64,000 nt of DNA, taken from Vibrio aestuarianus. GTDB taxonomy: Bacteria; Pseudomonadota; Gammaproteobacteria; Enterobacterales; Vibrionaceae. This document shows positions 46,522 through 56,611 of this stretch, piece after piece. Below the pieces are notes generated by a model. That model ran no database searches and was not told the DNA's origin. It saw only the letters and a program-made list of their open reading frames with translations. Position numbers and translations under genes: made by a program. Position 1 is the stretch's first letter, and every line of letters starts with the position of its first letter. The stretch is from positions 1 to 64,000 of the forward strand of contig NZ_JAAZTU010000009.1 of assembly GCF_012395185.1 (NCBI RefSeq), in the 5' to 3' direction.

Positions 46522-47572
46522 CGAAATCATAGCTAAAGACCAAAGTGGTGGAGAAGTGACAGAATCGACCGTTGATATTTCAGCGATTTCCGGTGATGAA
46601 AAAGCGGCTATTTTGCTGTTGAGTTTAAACGAAGAAGATGCAGCGGGAATCATTCGCCATCTTGAGCCAAAACAGGTTCAACGTGTGGGTAGTGCCATGG
46701 CTAAAGCTAAGGAGCTTAGCCAAGAGAAGGTCGGTGCAGTTCATCGCGCTTTCCTTGAAGACATCCAAAAATACACCAACATCGGTATGGGCAGCGAAGA
46801 CTTTATGCGTAATGCGCTTGTCGCTGCGCTAGGTGCTGATAAAGCCAATAACCTTGTTGACCAAATTCTATTAGGGACTGGATCGAAAGGCTTAGACTCT
46901 TTGAAATGGATGGACCCACGCCAAGTGGCGAGCATTATTGTCAACGAGCACCCGCAAATTCAGACCATTGTCTTATCTTACTTAGAGCCAGATCAATCCG
47001 CAGAGATCTTGGCGCAGTTTGCAGAGCGAGACCGCTTGGATCTCTTGATGCGTATTGCCAACCTTGAAGAAGTTCAACCATCGGCACTGGCTGAATTGAA
47101 CGAAATCATGGAGAAACAATTTGCAGGTCAAGCTGGTGCTCAAGCGGCGAAAATTGGTGGCTTGAAAGCTGCTGCTGACATCATGAACTACCTTGATAAC
47201 AATATTGAAGGTATTCTCATGGATCAAATGCGTGAGCAAGACGAAGATATGGCTACTCAAATTGAAGACCTCATGTTTGTGTTTGAGAACTTGGTTGAAG
47301 TGGATGACCAAGGTATTCAGAAATTGCTGCGTGATGTACCACAAGATATCCTACAGAAAGCACTTAAAGGTGCTGACGATGCACTACGTGAAAAAGTCTT
47401 CAAAAACATGTCGAAGCGTGCTGCTGATATGATGAAAGATGACATTGAAGCCATGCCGCCAATCAAAGTTTCTGATGTTGAAACCGCACAGAAAGAAATT
47501 CTGGCCATTGCTCGTCGTATGGCTGACAACGGTGAAATTATGTTGTCTGGTGGTGCTGACGAATTCTTATAA
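46514..47572 (+). CDS. fliG: Flagellar motor switch protein FliG
   Basis: 352 aa. Conserved middle EHPQIQTIVLSYLEPDQSAEIL (EHPQ motif) and C-terminal torque helix region LMFVFENLVEVDDQGIQKLLRDVPQDILQKALKGADDALREKVFKNMSKRAAD, with the charged residues that contact the stator. Overlaps fliF, so translation is likely coupled. Confidence 0.97.
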   Translation: MPNEIIAKDQSGGEVTESTVDISAISGDEKAAILLLSLNEEDAAGIIRHLEPKQVQRVGSAMAKAKELSQEKVGAVHRAFLEDIQKYTNIGMGSEDFMRNALVAALGADKANNLVDQILLGTGSKGLDSLKWMDPRQVASIIVNEHPQIQTIVLSYLEPDQSAEILAQFAERDRLDLLMRIANLEEVQPSALAELNEIMEKQFAGQAGAQAAKIGGLKAAADIMNYLDNNIEGILMDQMREQDEDMATQIEDLMFVFENLVEVDDQGIQKLLRDVPQDILQKALKGADDALREKVFKNMSKRAADMMKDDIEAMPPIKVSDVETAQKEILAIARRMADNGEIMLSGGADEFL

Positions 47573-47602
47573 TCCATCCTTTACTGAATAATAGGTAGCA
47601 TG

Positions 47603-48406
47603 ATGTCTGGAGAAAGAAAGCGCGGATTTTTACGTTTAGATACAGACGCTAATGTAGAGCAACCCAAAAAATGGGGGCTGCCAGACTACGGTGCTGAGGC
47701 GAATAAAAAAGCCAAAGAAACCGCGCTGAACTATGACCCAGGTTGGATGCCTAGCTTTGACGAACCTGAAGTAGAAGAACCATTACAACTGACCGAAGAA
47801 GAGATCGAACAGATCAAGCGAGGTGCTTATCAAGATGGTCTGCATCAAGGTCAGGAAGCGGGTTTTAAGCAAGGTTACGAAAAAGGAAAAGAAGAAGGGT
47901 TAGCGGCTGGGCATGAAGAAGGACTAGCGCAAGGCAAGGAAGAAGGGATTGCTGAAGGGCAATCTTTTATTGAACAACAAGTTGAAGTATTTGTTGGCTT
48001 AGCAAATCAATTTGCTCAACCTCTTGAATTGATGAACGCCCAAGTCGAAAAACAGTTGGTTGATATGGTATTGACGTTAGTTAAAGAGGTCGTCCATGTT
48101 GAAGTCCAAACTAATCCTCAAGTCATTCTTGATACGGTGAAATCTTCCGTTGAAGCACTCCCTGTTTCAGGCCATGCCATTACCTTAAAGCTGCACCCTG
48201 AAGACGTTGAAATCATTCGTTCGGCTTATGGTGAGAAAGAACTTGATTTTCGCAATTGGACGCTGGTCGGTGAACCTGCATTGAATCGTGCTGATGTGCA
48301 AATTGAAGCGGGTGAGTCGAGCGTCAACTACCGAATGGAAGATCGCATTCGCAGTGTACTGAAAAGTTTCTGTGGCACCAATCGTCATCAACAAGGTGAA
48401 CACTAG
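47603..48406 (+). CDS. fliH: Flagellar assembly protein FliH
   Basis: 267 aa. The middle carries a run of GxxxG-type repeats ([22 protein letters not shown] and following, residues about 72-118), characteristic of FliH, the stator-like regulator of the ATPase FliI. The C-terminal domain resembles V-ATPase subunit E. ATG at 47603 (or the adjacent 47600). Ends one base into fliI. Confidence 0.93.
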   Translation: MSGERKRGFLRLDTDANVEQPKKWGLPDYGAEANKKAKETALNYDPGWMPSFDEPEVEEPLQLTEEEIEQIKRGAYQDGLHQGQEAGFKQGYEKGKEEGLAAGHEEGLAQGKEEGIAEGQSFIEQQVEVFVGLANQFAQPLELMNAQVEKQLVDMVLTLVKEVVHVEVQTNPQVILDTVKSSVEALPVSGHAITLKLHPEDVEIIRSAYGEKELDFRNWTLVGEPALNRADVQIEAGESSVNYRMEDRIRSVLKSFCGTNRHQQGEH

Positions 48407-49728
48407 TGTTAGCGCTTGCTGAACGTCTCAGTCAATACAAGACTGAAGGGTTAACCTGTAGGCCGATTGCGTCTGGAAAATTAGTGCGTGTCGTTGGGCT
48501 AACGCTTGAAGCCACAGGGTGTAAAGCACCGATTGGTAGCTTGTGTACGGTTGAAACGATGTCTGGTGAAATGGAAGCGGAAGTGGTTGGCTTTTCAGGA
48601 GACAATCTATATTTGATGCCAAGCGAGCAGATCACCGGTGTTTTACCGGGTGCTAAAGTAACGCCGCTTACTGGTGATACGGGTTTGCCTGTTGGAATGG
48701 AATTACTCGGTCGTGTGATTGATGGCGTGGGTAATCCTCTTGATGGCCTTGGCCCTATCTATACCGAAAAGCGAGCCTCATTTAATGCTGAACCCATTAA
48801 CCCTCTAGCGCGTAAGCCGATCACAGAGCCACTTGATGTGGGACTTAAAGCGATTAATGGTTTACTAACGGTTGGTAAGGGGCAGCGTATTGGTCTGTTT
48901 GCCGGCTCTGGTGTCGGTAAATCGGTTACTTTGGGCATGATGACGCGAGGCACTACCGCGCAAGTGGTCGTGGTCGGTTTGATTGGTGAGCGTGGTCGAG
49001 AAGTTAAAGAATTTATCGAAGAGATTTTAGGTCTTGATGGGCGTCAACGTTCTGTTGTAGTTGCAGCGCCTGCTGACTCATCGCCGTTAATGCGACTTAA
49101 AGGTTGTCAAACAGCCCTGGCTATTGCCGAATATTTTCGTGACCAAGGTTTAGATGTTTTACTGCTAATGGACTCCCTGACTCGTTTCGCGCAAGCGCAG
49201 CGTGAAATTGCCTTATCGGTAGGTGAACCACCTGCAACTAAAGGTTATCCGCCTTCTGTGTTTGCGAAACTACCCGCGCTTGTTGAGCGCGCTGGTAATG
49301 GTGGGCCTACACAAGGTTCCATTACCGCATTTTTCACTGTTTTAACCGAAGGTGATGATTTACAAGATCCGATAGCCGATGCCTCTCGTGCTATTCTCGA
49401 TGGTCACATAGTCTTGTCGCGTGAGATGGCTGATGCTGGGCATTACCCTGCCATTGATGTTGAAAAATCAGTTAGCCGTGTTATGCCACAGATTACAACT
49501 GACGAGCACATGCTAATGTCTAAAGCAGTGCGTCAAATACTCTCTATTTGTCGTAAAAATCAAGACTTGGTTTCGATTGGAGCTTACAAACCAGGGACCG
49601 ATCCTGCTATCGATAGCGCTTTCACTCTCAAACCCAAACTTGATGAATACTTACAGCAAGGTATGAAGGATTCAGTGCCTTATGATATGTGCGTTAATAT
49701 GCTTAAGCATGTGTTGCAGGTTGGGTAA
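48406..49728 (+). CDS. fliI: Flagellar export ATPase FliI
   Basis: 440 aa from a GTG start sharing one base with the fliH stop. Walker [16 protein letters not shown] and Walker [18 protein letters not shown], with the type III ATPase signature [23 protein letters not shown] segment (here [12 protein letters not shown]). Hexameric ATPase of the flagellar type III secretion apparatus. Confidence 0.97.
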   Translation: MLALAERLSQYKTEGLTCRPIASGKLVRVVGLTLEATGCKAPIGSLCTVETMSGEMEAEVVGFSGDNLYLMPSEQITGVLPGAKVTPLTGDTGLPVGMELLGRVIDGVGNPLDGLGPIYTEKRASFNAEPINPLARKPITEPLDVGLKAINGLLTVGKGQRIGLFAGSGVGKSVTLGMMTRGTTAQVVVVGLIGERGREVKEFIEEILGLDGRQRSVVVAAPADSSPLMRLKGCQTALAIAEYFRDQGLDVLLLMDSLTRFAQAQREIALSVGEPPATKGYPPSVFAKLPALVERAGNGGPTQGSITAFFTVLTEGDDLQDPIADASRAILDGHIVLSREMADAGHYPAIDVEKSVSRVMPQITTDEHMLMSKAVRQILSICRKNQDLVSIGAYKPGTDPAIDSAFTLKPKLDEYLQQGMKDSVPYDMCVNMLKHVLQVG

Positions 49729-49734
49729 TAGTGA

Positions 49735-50187
49735 ATGGATAACGCATTAGAATTTTTGTTAGAACAAGCGAAAGACAAAGAAGAAAAAGCGGCCATGGCG
49801 CTTAGTAAATCGCGCAGTGAATTGGATAGTTACTACAAACAACTATCGCAGATTGAGCAATATCGCCTCGATTATTGCCAGCAGTTAGTTGATCGCGGTA
49901 TGTCTGGACTTAGTGCAAGTGAATATGGTCATTTGAATCGGTTTCTTACTCAGTTAGATGAAACATTATCCAAGCAAAGAGATGCGGAACAGCACTTCAA
50001 AACACAAGTTGAGAACTGCCAAGATCATTGGCTGGAAGTGAGAAAGCAACGACGCTCTTACGAGTGGCTGATAGATAAAAAGCAGACTGAAGCACAACGT
50101 TTGCAGGAAAAGCGTGAGCAGAAACAAATGGATGAATTTTCAACATTATTGTTTAGCCGTAAGCGTTCTAACAACAACCCATTTTAA
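49735..50187 (+). CDS. fliJ: Flagellar export protein FliJ
   Basis: 150 aa, almost entirely coiled coil, rich in Gln, Glu, Lys and Arg. Typical FliJ length and position after fliI. It is the central stalk of the export ATPase. Confidence 0.92.
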   Translation: MDNALEFLLEQAKDKEEKAAMALSKSRSELDSYYKQLSQIEQYRLDYCQQLVDRGMSGLSASEYGHLNRFLTQLDETLSKQRDAEQHFKTQVENCQDHWLEVRKQRRSYEWLIDKKQTEAQRLQEKREQKQMDEFSTLLFSRKRSNNNPF

Positions 50188-50208
50188 CTGCCTCATTCAT
50201 TCTCACAT

Positions 50209-50224
50209 TGGCGCATTTCTTGCT
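50209..50224 (+). promoter_or_regulatory. Sigma-54 promoter upstream of fliK
   Basis: TGGCGCATTTCTTGCT: GG and GC separated by ten bases. It suggests that fliKLMNOPQR-flhB can be transcribed separately from fliE-J. Confidence 0.75.
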
Positions 50225-50253
50225 TTGTTTTACTCCACTATCGGTGAAAAATG

Positions 50254-50282
50254 AATGAGAGGTTCGTTATCAACCTCTCATT
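50254..50282 (+). promoter_or_regulatory. Stem-loop in the fliK leader
   Basis: Perfect 11-base stem AATGAGAGGTT/AACCTCTCATT with loop CGTTATC. It has no T run, so it is not a typical terminator. It lies between the sigma-54 promoter and the fliK start; mRNA processing, stability or attenuation are possible. Confidence 0.6.
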
Positions 50283-50317
50283 GATTCACTTCATTCTCTG
50301 TTTCTAGTGCGAGCATC

Positions 50318-52213
50318 ATGGATATGAATGTAAATATTACAACACCATCCGATACATCAAAAATAGCTAGTGTCAGCAAAGCAAGTACGGATTCTGCTAG
50401 TGAAGGATCTGAATCGAAAGGCTTTTTCGAAAAGCTTACTGCGATCATTACGGGTTCCGATGCAAAAGAAGCGGCAGAGGCTAAATCTACTGAAGTTAAA
50501 GCGAGCATACCCGTTGAGGTGGAAGCTGCCATTGATACTGAAGACGAGACAGAAGTTGCCCCGCTAGATTCAAAGAATGCAAATGTAGAACAAGCGGCAG
50601 GTAAAAGTAGCGATGCTTTATTAGCTCAAAAACTTGATGGTGAAGAGCTAAGTGAAGAGGCTGAAATTGCACTCGGAGCAGATAAACACTCCAAATCAAA
50701 ATTGTCATCAGAGTCTGATGACGTTGCAATACAACAAAAAACAGCGCAAGTGATGAGTGATGGTGATGAAATTTTAGGTCGCCTCAACAGTGCAAATCAA
50801 GCTCTTACTGATGCGAACGGCAAAACTTTGCCACAAGAAAAAAGTCAACCACTTGAGGGGGCTAAAATCCAAATAGCCGATAGTATCGACCCTAAAATGG
50901 TGGCAGTTATTCCATCCTCTCCACTCAATGAAAATATGCATGCTAACAGCGTGATAAATGATGTTCAGCTCAGCCAGGCTGATAATCTTCAGCTTCAACA
51001 GGGTGAGCCTAAAGCAGACATTCCAGCGTCAGTCCAAAAATTCATTCAACAGCCAACCTCTGAACTCGCGCCGATAGAACAAGAATTATCACAGCGGGTA
51101 CCTTTGACTGCGAGGGGAGAAGAGGAAGCGCAAAGCTATGAAGCTTCAGAGCAACATGCTATTGGTGCGCAGGCATTGATAGCCGCCTCTGCAGTTGATA
51201 CTCAACAAGTGGTTCAACCTCAATCAGCAGTGACTCCTACTAATGTCTTAGAAGTACAAGGCGAAACGGTTATTGCAAGTGATGCTGTACTGGCGGCAGC
51301 CATTCCTTGGGCTGGCGCAGCGGCGATAGAAGGGCAAGTTATCCCACTCGACGGTAGCGATAGTGCTGCTACATTAAAAGGCAAAAGTCAGGCGACCCCA
51401 GTAGCGAATTCGGTTCATCAAGCCTTAGTTCAGCAGCAGTCACAAACAATGCAAGCGTCAGTTGCGGCTGATAAAGCCGCATTGGCGAACTCAACACTTT
51501 CGGCTGCAGGAAGTGATGTCACTAACGCGCAGGTGCAGCAAATGATTAACACTATGCCTATGCAGACAGCAATCACACCAGAGCAACCTATAAGTCAGGC
51601 TGCACTGAAGGCGGCGTTAGGTGCAAAAGCGCTTGCCGGGCTTGGCGACAGTGGAACAGCCCAAGAGCACAAAGATAGCTCGCTTGCTCATCAAATATCG
51701 ACTGCAGCAGGCCAGCAAGGCATCACGTCAGCGCAAAATCGTCCTGAGAACTTGCAGCAAGCAGCGCCTCAACCTCCTTTGCATCTCAATAAAGAGATGG
51801 CGAGTGATCAAATGGCAGAGCGTGTGCAAATGATGATGTCGAAAAATTTAAAGCATGTTGATATTCGTCTTGATCCACCTGAGCTAGGCCGTTTGCAAAT
51901 TCGCATGAATATGAATGGTGATGGCGCGACGGTGCACTTCACTGTCGCTAACCATCAAGCTCGTGATGCGATAGAACAATCTATGCCGCGACTGCGAGAA
52001 ATGCTTGCCCAGCAAGGAGTGCAATTGGGTGATACTTCGGTACAACAGCAAAATGCTGGACAGCAGCAGTCACGCTATGCATCAAGTGGTGATGGCCAAC
52101 CTGGTCAATTATCACGCAATGAAAACTATTTGGGCGAAGAAAACCTTGATACGGACGTCAAACTTGATTTGAATGTCGCATCAAAGCGTGATGGAATCAG
52201 TTATTACGCTTAA
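50318..52213 (+). CDS. fliK: Flagellar hook-length control protein FliK
   Basis: 631 aa. Low-complexity Ala/Gln/Ser/Glu-rich N-terminal two thirds (ruler region) and a folded C-terminal domain with NLKHVDIRLDPPELGRLQIRMNMNGDGATVHFTVANHQARDAIEQSMPRLREML. FliK measures the hook and switches export specificity through FlhB. A second ATG at 50324 is possible. Confidence 0.93.
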   Translation: MDMNVNITTPSDTSKIASVSKASTDSASEGSESKGFFEKLTAIITGSDAKEAAEAKSTEVKASIPVEVEAAIDTEDETEVAPLDSKNANVEQAAGKSSDALLAQKLDGEELSEEAEIALGADKHSKSKLSSESDDVAIQQKTAQVMSDGDEILGRLNSANQALTDANGKTLPQEKSQPLEGAKIQIADSIDPKMVAVIPSSPLNENMHANSVINDVQLSQADNLQLQQGEPKADIPASVQKFIQQPTSELAPIEQELSQRVPLTARGEEEAQSYEASEQHAIGAQALIAASAVDTQQVVQPQSAVTPTNVLEVQGETVIASDAVLAAAIPWAGAAAIEGQVIPLDGSDSAATLKGKSQATPVANSVHQALVQQQSQTMQASVAADKAALANSTLSAAGSDVTNAQVQQMINTMPMQTAITPEQPISQAALKAALGAKALAGLGDSGTAQEHKDSSLAHQISTAAGQQGITSAQNRPENLQQAAPQPPLHLNKEMASDQMAERVQMMMSKNLKHVDIRLDPPELGRLQIRMNMNGDGATVHFTVANHQARDAIEQSMPRLREMLAQQGVQLGDTSVQQQNAGQQQSRYASSGDGQPGQLSRNENYLGEENLDTDVKLDLNVASKRDGISYYA

Positions 52214-52245
52214 ACTAAATTAAAAATAACGACATAGAGAATATT

Positions 52246-52743
52246 ATGGCTGATGAAGAGTTACAAACGGATGCTCCTAAAGGGAAGAAAAAGCTGCTCA
52301 TTATCATTATTGCGGTCGTTGTATTATTGTTAGGCGGTGGTGGCGCGGCTTTCTTTTTAATGGGAAGTGATGATGGTGCTACAAGTAGTGAAGAAGCATC
52401 GACGCAAGTGGTTTTACCGGTCGATCCTGTGGCCTATGTTAATATCCCTCAACCGTTCGTGTTTAATGTTACCGGCGATAAAAGAGACCGCTTAGTTCAA
52501 ATTAAAGTACAACTGATGGTCAGAGGATCAGAAAACGAAAATCTAGCTCGTTATCATTCACCATTGGTTGAGAGTTCACTGTTAGCAACGTTTGCTTCCG
52601 CTACGGTTGAGCAGCTTCGCAGTGCAACTGGTCGGGTTGAACTTAGAGATAAAGCAACTGATGATATTAAATCGGCGTTGACGAAAGCGGTTGGACAACC
52701 TGTTATCGAGAAAGTGTTATTTACCGATTTTGTAATTCAATAG
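52246..52743 (+). CDS. fliL: Flagellar basal body-associated protein FliL
   Basis: 165 aa. One membrane segment (KLLIIIIAVVVLLLGGGGAAFFLM, residues 16-39) and a periplasmic domain with stomatin-like fold. FliL supports the stator ring. Confidence 0.94.
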   Translation: MADEELQTDAPKGKKKLLIIIIAVVVLLLGGGGAAFFLMGSDDGATSSEEASTQVVLPVDPVAYVNIPQPFVFNVTGDKRDRLVQIKVQLMVRGSENENLARYHSPLVESSLLATFASATVEQLRSATGRVELRDKATDDIKSALTKAVGQPVIEKVLFTDFVIQ

Positions 52744-52750
52744 GTGAAGC

Positions 52751-53809
52751 GTGACTGACTTATTAAGCCAAGACGAAATTGATGCGCTACTGCATGGCGT
52801 AGATACGGTTGATGAAGTTGAAGAAGAATTAGATCCCTCAGAAAACAGTGCGATCAATTTTGACTTCTCTTCTCAGGACCGTATCGTTCGTGGGCGAATG
52901 CCGACGCTAGAGCTGATCAATGAGCGCTTTGCGCGTCACATGCGTATTAGTTTATTTAACATGCTGCGTAAAACGGCCGAAGTATCAATCAACGGCGTAC
53001 AGATGATGAAATTTGGTGAATACCAAAATACTCTTTATGTACCAACCAGCTTGAATATGGTGCGTTTTCGTCCTCTTAAAGGAACGGCATTGGTCACAAT
53101 GGAAGCACGTTTAGTGTTTATCTTGGTGGAGAACTTCTTTGGTGGTGATGGGCGTTTCCACGCTCGTATTGAAGGGCGTGAATTTACACCAACAGAACGC
53201 CGTGTTATCCAACTGCTGTTGAAAATTGTATTCGGTGATTACAAAGAAGCGTGGTCGCCTGTAATGGGTGTTGAGTTTGAATACTTAGACTCTGAAGTGA
53301 ACCCAAGCATGGCGAACATTGTGAGCCCAACAGAAGTCATCGTCGTTAGCTCATTCCATATTGAAGTTGATGGGGGAGGCGGCGATTTCCACGTGGTTAT
53401 GCCATATTCAATGGTAGAGCCTATTCGCGAATTGCTCGATGCTGGTGTCCAGTCCGATAAAATGGAAACGGATGTTCGCTGGAGTTCAGCTTTGCGCGAA
53501 GAAATTATGGATGTTCCGGTTAATTTCAGAGTGAACTTGTTAGAACAAGACATCTCATTGCGAGATCTCATGGATCTACAAGTGGGTGATATCATACCGA
53601 TTAAAATGCCTAAACATGCCACTATGTTTGTGGAAGAACTTCCTACTTACCGCGTGAAGATGGGGCGTTCTGGGGAGAAAATGGCGGTCCAAGTATCAGA
53701 GAAAATTAAACGTCCTGATGTAGTGAAAACCGACCTTGCCTTTTTAGGTAAAGACATCATGTCTGAATTTGAAGATGATGATGGCGAACAAGACAACGAA
53801 GAATTATAA
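52751..53809 (+). CDS. fliM: Flagellar motor switch protein FliM
   Basis: 352 aa from a GTG start. The N-terminal LLSQDEIDALLHGV is the CheY-P binding motif. The middle domain and C-terminal FliN-like domain (MPKHATMFVEELPTYRVKMGRSGEKMAVQV) follow. Part of the C ring. Confidence 0.97.
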   Translation: MTDLLSQDEIDALLHGVDTVDEVEEELDPSENSAINFDFSSQDRIVRGRMPTLELINERFARHMRISLFNMLRKTAEVSINGVQMMKFGEYQNTLYVPTSLNMVRFRPLKGTALVTMEARLVFILVENFFGGDGRFHARIEGREFTPTERRVIQLLLKIVFGDYKEAWSPVMGVEFEYLDSEVNPSMANIVSPTEVIVVSSFHIEVDGGGGDFHVVMPYSMVEPIRELLDAGVQSDKMETDVRWSSALREEIMDVPVNFRVNLLEQDISLRDLMDLQVGDIIPIKMPKHATMFVEELPTYRVKMGRSGEKMAVQVSEKIKRPDVVKTDLAFLGKDIMSEFEDDDGEQDNEEL

Positions 53810-53823
53810 AATAGGTAACGAAG

Positions 53824-54234
53824 ATGGAACCAAGTGACGACCAAAAACTGGCGGATGAATGGGCTGCAGCCCTTGGTGAAGACCCGTCTGCACCGAATAT
53901 TGATGTTGATGAAATTCTTGCCGCGCCCCTTGATGAACTCAAAGATACGTCGCCACCGATCACTGAAGATGAGCGCCGTAAACTAGACACTATCATGGAT
54001 ATTCCCGTGACCATTTCGATGGAGGTCGGGCGTTCGAAAATCAGTATCCGTAACTTACTGCAATTGAACCAAGGCTCTGTTGTTGAACTTGATCGAATTG
54101 CCGGTGAGTCGTTAGATGTGATGGTTAACGGTACCTTGATTGCGCACGGAGAAGTGGTGGTCGTGAACGATAAATTTGGTATTCGTTTAACGGATGTGAT
54201 CAGCCAAACTGAGCGTATTAAAAAGTTGCGTTAA
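53824..54234 (+). CDS. fliN: Flagellar motor switch protein FliN
   Basis: 136 aa. Acidic N-terminus, then the SpoA domain DIPVTISMEVGRSKISIRNLLQLNQGSVVELDRIAGESLDVMVNG. C-ring subunit. Confidence 0.97.
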   Translation: MEPSDDQKLADEWAAALGEDPSAPNIDVDEILAAPLDELKDTSPPITEDERRKLDTIMDIPVTISMEVGRSKISIRNLLQLNQGSVVELDRIAGESLDVMVNGTLIAHGEVVVVNDKFGIRLTDVISQTERIKKLR

Positions 54235-54267
54235 ACCTATGCTGTTCATCGACAAAGAAGTGTTCTG

Positions 54268-54648
54268 ATGAAGAAACTTACCAGTTTATTACTGTTCTCT
54301 GGCCAAGCGATGGCCGCCGCTAGTGAGCAATTAGATTTAGCGACCACCTTAGGGTCGCTTTTGTTCGTTATCGCTTTAATCTTCTTTTTAGCTTGGGTGC
54401 TAAAACGCATGCGGGTTCCTACTTTTGGCAACCAAAAAGGACTGAGCATTGTGCGCCAGCTTCCGCTTGGCACCAAAGAGCGTATCGTTATTGTCCAAGC
54501 TGGTGAAGAACAATTCTTAGTCGGTGTCACGACACAGTCCATTCAACTGATCGCGAAATTAGATACTCCACTGAAACAGGAGGAGCTAGAGGCCAGTCCT
54601 TTTGCCAGTCAACTGACTCAGCTATTGAATAAAAATGATAAGAAATAA
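54268..54648 (+). CDS. fliO: Flagellar biosynthetic protein FliO
   Basis: 126 aa. Hydrophobic N-terminus, one strong membrane segment ([21 protein letters not shown]) and a cytoplasmic domain ([31 protein letters not shown]) typical of FliO, which helps assemble the FliP ring. Overlaps fliP by 14 bases. Confidence 0.93.
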   Translation: MKKLTSLLLFSGQAMAAASEQLDLATTLGSLLFVIALIFFLAWVLKRMRVPTFGNQKGLSIVRQLPLGTKERIVIVQAGEEQFLVGVTTQSIQLIAKLDTPLKQEELEASPFASQLTQLLNKNDKK

Positions 54649-55531
54649 TCGCATAACCTTTTCAGGTTTATCTTCTCATCCGATGCATCTGTTTATTTTG
54701 ATGATGACGTTGCTGTTTGCTCCAATCGCATTTTCACAGCAAGAACTAGCAACGCCAATTCCAAATACGGCTGCTGGTGCTGAGAGTATGACCGTCACCG
54801 CGATGAGCCGAGACAGCGGTGCTTCTCAAACTACCGCGTCTGGTTTTAGTGGTGGCGGTGGAATCCCCGCATTCACTGTGACTACCAACGCCAATGGTGG
54901 CGAAGATTATTCGATTAACCTACAGATATTAGCGTTGATGACCATGCTGGGCTTTTTGCCTGCCATGGTTATTTTAATGACATCCTTTACGCGCATCGTG
55001 ATTGTGATGTCGATTTTACGTCAAGCGATGGGTTTGCAACAAACTCCGTCTAACCAAGTGATCATCGGCATTGCCATTTTCTTAACCTTTTTTATTATGT
55101 CTCCGGTGATTAATCAGATAAACGAACAAGCGGTACAGCCCTATCTCAACGAGCAGATAACAGCGCGGCAAGCGTTTGATACGGCGCAAGGGCCAATTAA
55201 AGCCTTTATGCTTAAACAAACACGGGTTAAAGACTTAGAAACCTTTGTCGAAATTTCAGGCTCTCAAGCTAATAATCCTGAAGATGTATCGATGGCGGTG
55301 CTGATCCCCGCTTTTATCACTTCTGAGCTGAAAACCGCGTTCCAAATTGGTTTTATGCTATTTTTGCCATTTTTGATCATCGACTTAGTAGTGGCATCTG
55401 TGCTGATGGCAATGGGTATGATGATGCTCTCGCCGATGATTGTTTCTCTACCTTTTAAACTGATGCTGTTTGTGCTGGTGGATGGATGGAATCTCATTCT
55501 TTCCACCCTTGCCGGCAGTTTTGCTTTGTAG
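54635..55531 (+). CDS. fliP: Flagellar type III secretion pore protein FliP
   Basis: 298 aa. Signal peptide ([20 protein letters not shown] preceded by a short extension), then FliP landmarks [48 protein letters not shown] and the C-terminal [26 protein letters not shown]. Core of the export gate. An internal ATG at 54683 would give a more standard signal peptide. Confidence 0.95.
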   Translation: MIRNNRITFSGLSSHPMHLFILMMTLLFAPIAFSQQELATPIPNTAAGAESMTVTAMSRDSGASQTTASGFSGGGGIPAFTVTTNANGGEDYSINLQILALMTMLGFLPAMVILMTSFTRIVIVMSILRQAMGLQQTPSNQVIIGIAIFLTFFIMSPVINQINEQAVQPYLNEQITARQAFDTAQGPIKAFMLKQTRVKDLETFVEISGSQANNPEDVSMAVLIPAFITSELKTAFQIGFMLFLPFLIIDLVVASVLMAMGMMMLSPMIVSLPFKLMLFVLVDGWNLILSTLAGSFAL

Positions 55532-55542
55532 CGGGAGGACGT

Positions 55543-55812
55543 ATGACTCCTGAAATATTTGTCGAACTGTTCAGATCTGCATTGTGGATGGTGCTTATCA
55601 TGGTATGCGCCATCATCATTCCAAGTTTGTTGATAGGTTTAGTGGTTGCTATTTTTCAGGCGGCCACTTCAATCAACGAACAAACGTTGAGTTTTCTACC
55701 ACGTTTAATTGTGACGTTGCTAGCCCTAATGCTTTTCGCACACTGGATGACACAAATGCTGATGGAATTCTTTTTTTCCATCATTGAACGGCTACCACAG
55801 GTACTGTACTAG
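55543..55812 (+). CDS. fliQ: Flagellar type III secretion protein FliQ
   Basis: 89 aa with two membrane segments (LWMVLIMVCAIIIPSLLIGLVVAIFQA and RLIVTLLALMLFAHWMTQML). ATG at 55543 follows GGGAGG. Gate subunit. Confidence 0.96.
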   Translation: MTPEIFVELFRSALWMVLIMVCAIIIPSLLIGLVVAIFQAATSINEQTLSFLPRLIVTLLALMLFAHWMTQMLMEFFFSIIERLPQVLY

Positions 55813-55820
55813 GAGCTTGA

Positions 55821-56602
55821 ATGGAGTATCCAACAAGCGTCATTTTAGAATGGATTGCCAATTATTTTTGGCCATACACCCGTATTTCGGCCATGTTAAT
55901 GGTAATGACGGTGACTGGGGCACGTTTTGTTTCAACTCGTATTCGCTTGTATTTGGGGTTGGCAATCACTTTCGCGGTTATGCCCGCGATTCCGGCTGTT
56001 CCTGAAAACATTCAACTGCTTTCATTTCAAGGTTTTCTTACTACTCTCGAACAAATCATTATTGGTGTGGCGATGGGGATGGTCACACAATTTCTCATTC
56101 AAACCTTCGTCATGCTTGGTCAAATATTGGGTATGCAGGCGAGCTTAGGTTTCGCTTCGATGGTTGACCTGCTAATGGTCAAAATACGCCACTGCTTGGC
56201 CAATTGTTTATGTTTTTGGCTACCATGTTCTTTTTGGCCACCGATGGCCATTTGAAGATGATTCAGTTATTGGTCTTTAGCTTTAAAACATTGCCGATCG
56301 GTAGTGGTTCATTGACTACGGTTGATTTTCGAGAAATAGCGTTATGGTTAGGCACGATGTTTAAAGTGGCTTTGAGTATGTCGTTGTCAGGTATTATTGC
56401 ATTATTGACGGTCAACTTATCCTTCGGGGTGATGACTCGTGCGGCACCTCAACTGAATATATTCTCGCTCGGTTTTGCTTTTGCCTTGTTGGTCGGTTTA
56501 TTGCTGTGTTGGTATATTTTGGGCGGCCTGTATAGTCATTATGAACTATTCTGGTTAGAAGGTGAGCAGCAAGTTTGCCGCCTTATTCGTATGAACTGTT
56601 AG
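55821..56602 (+). pseudogene. fliR: Flagellar type III secretion protein FliR, broken by a one-base deletion
   Basis: The gene starts normally (MEYPTSVILEWIANYFWPYTRISAMLM) and reads in one frame to GFASMVD near 56168. There the expected codons Asp-Pro-Ala-Asn-Gly-Gln-Asn-Thr-Pro are spelled GAC-CTGCTAATGG, one C short of GAC-CCT-GCT-AAT-GG. The first frame then ends at 56255 after 144 aa, while the second frame carries the rest (GQLFMFLATMFFLATDGHLK to the stop at 56602). Restoring one C gives a 260-aa FliR of normal length. All neighbours are intact. It is either a real inactivating mutation or a sequencing error at a short C run. Confidence 0.92.
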
Positions 56603-56611
56603 GAGGCGCGT

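Noticed and set aside
56204..56602. Second half of fliR as a separate gene
   Set aside because: It continues the FliR family sequence exactly where the first frame fails, and has no ribosome site; one restored base joins the halves.
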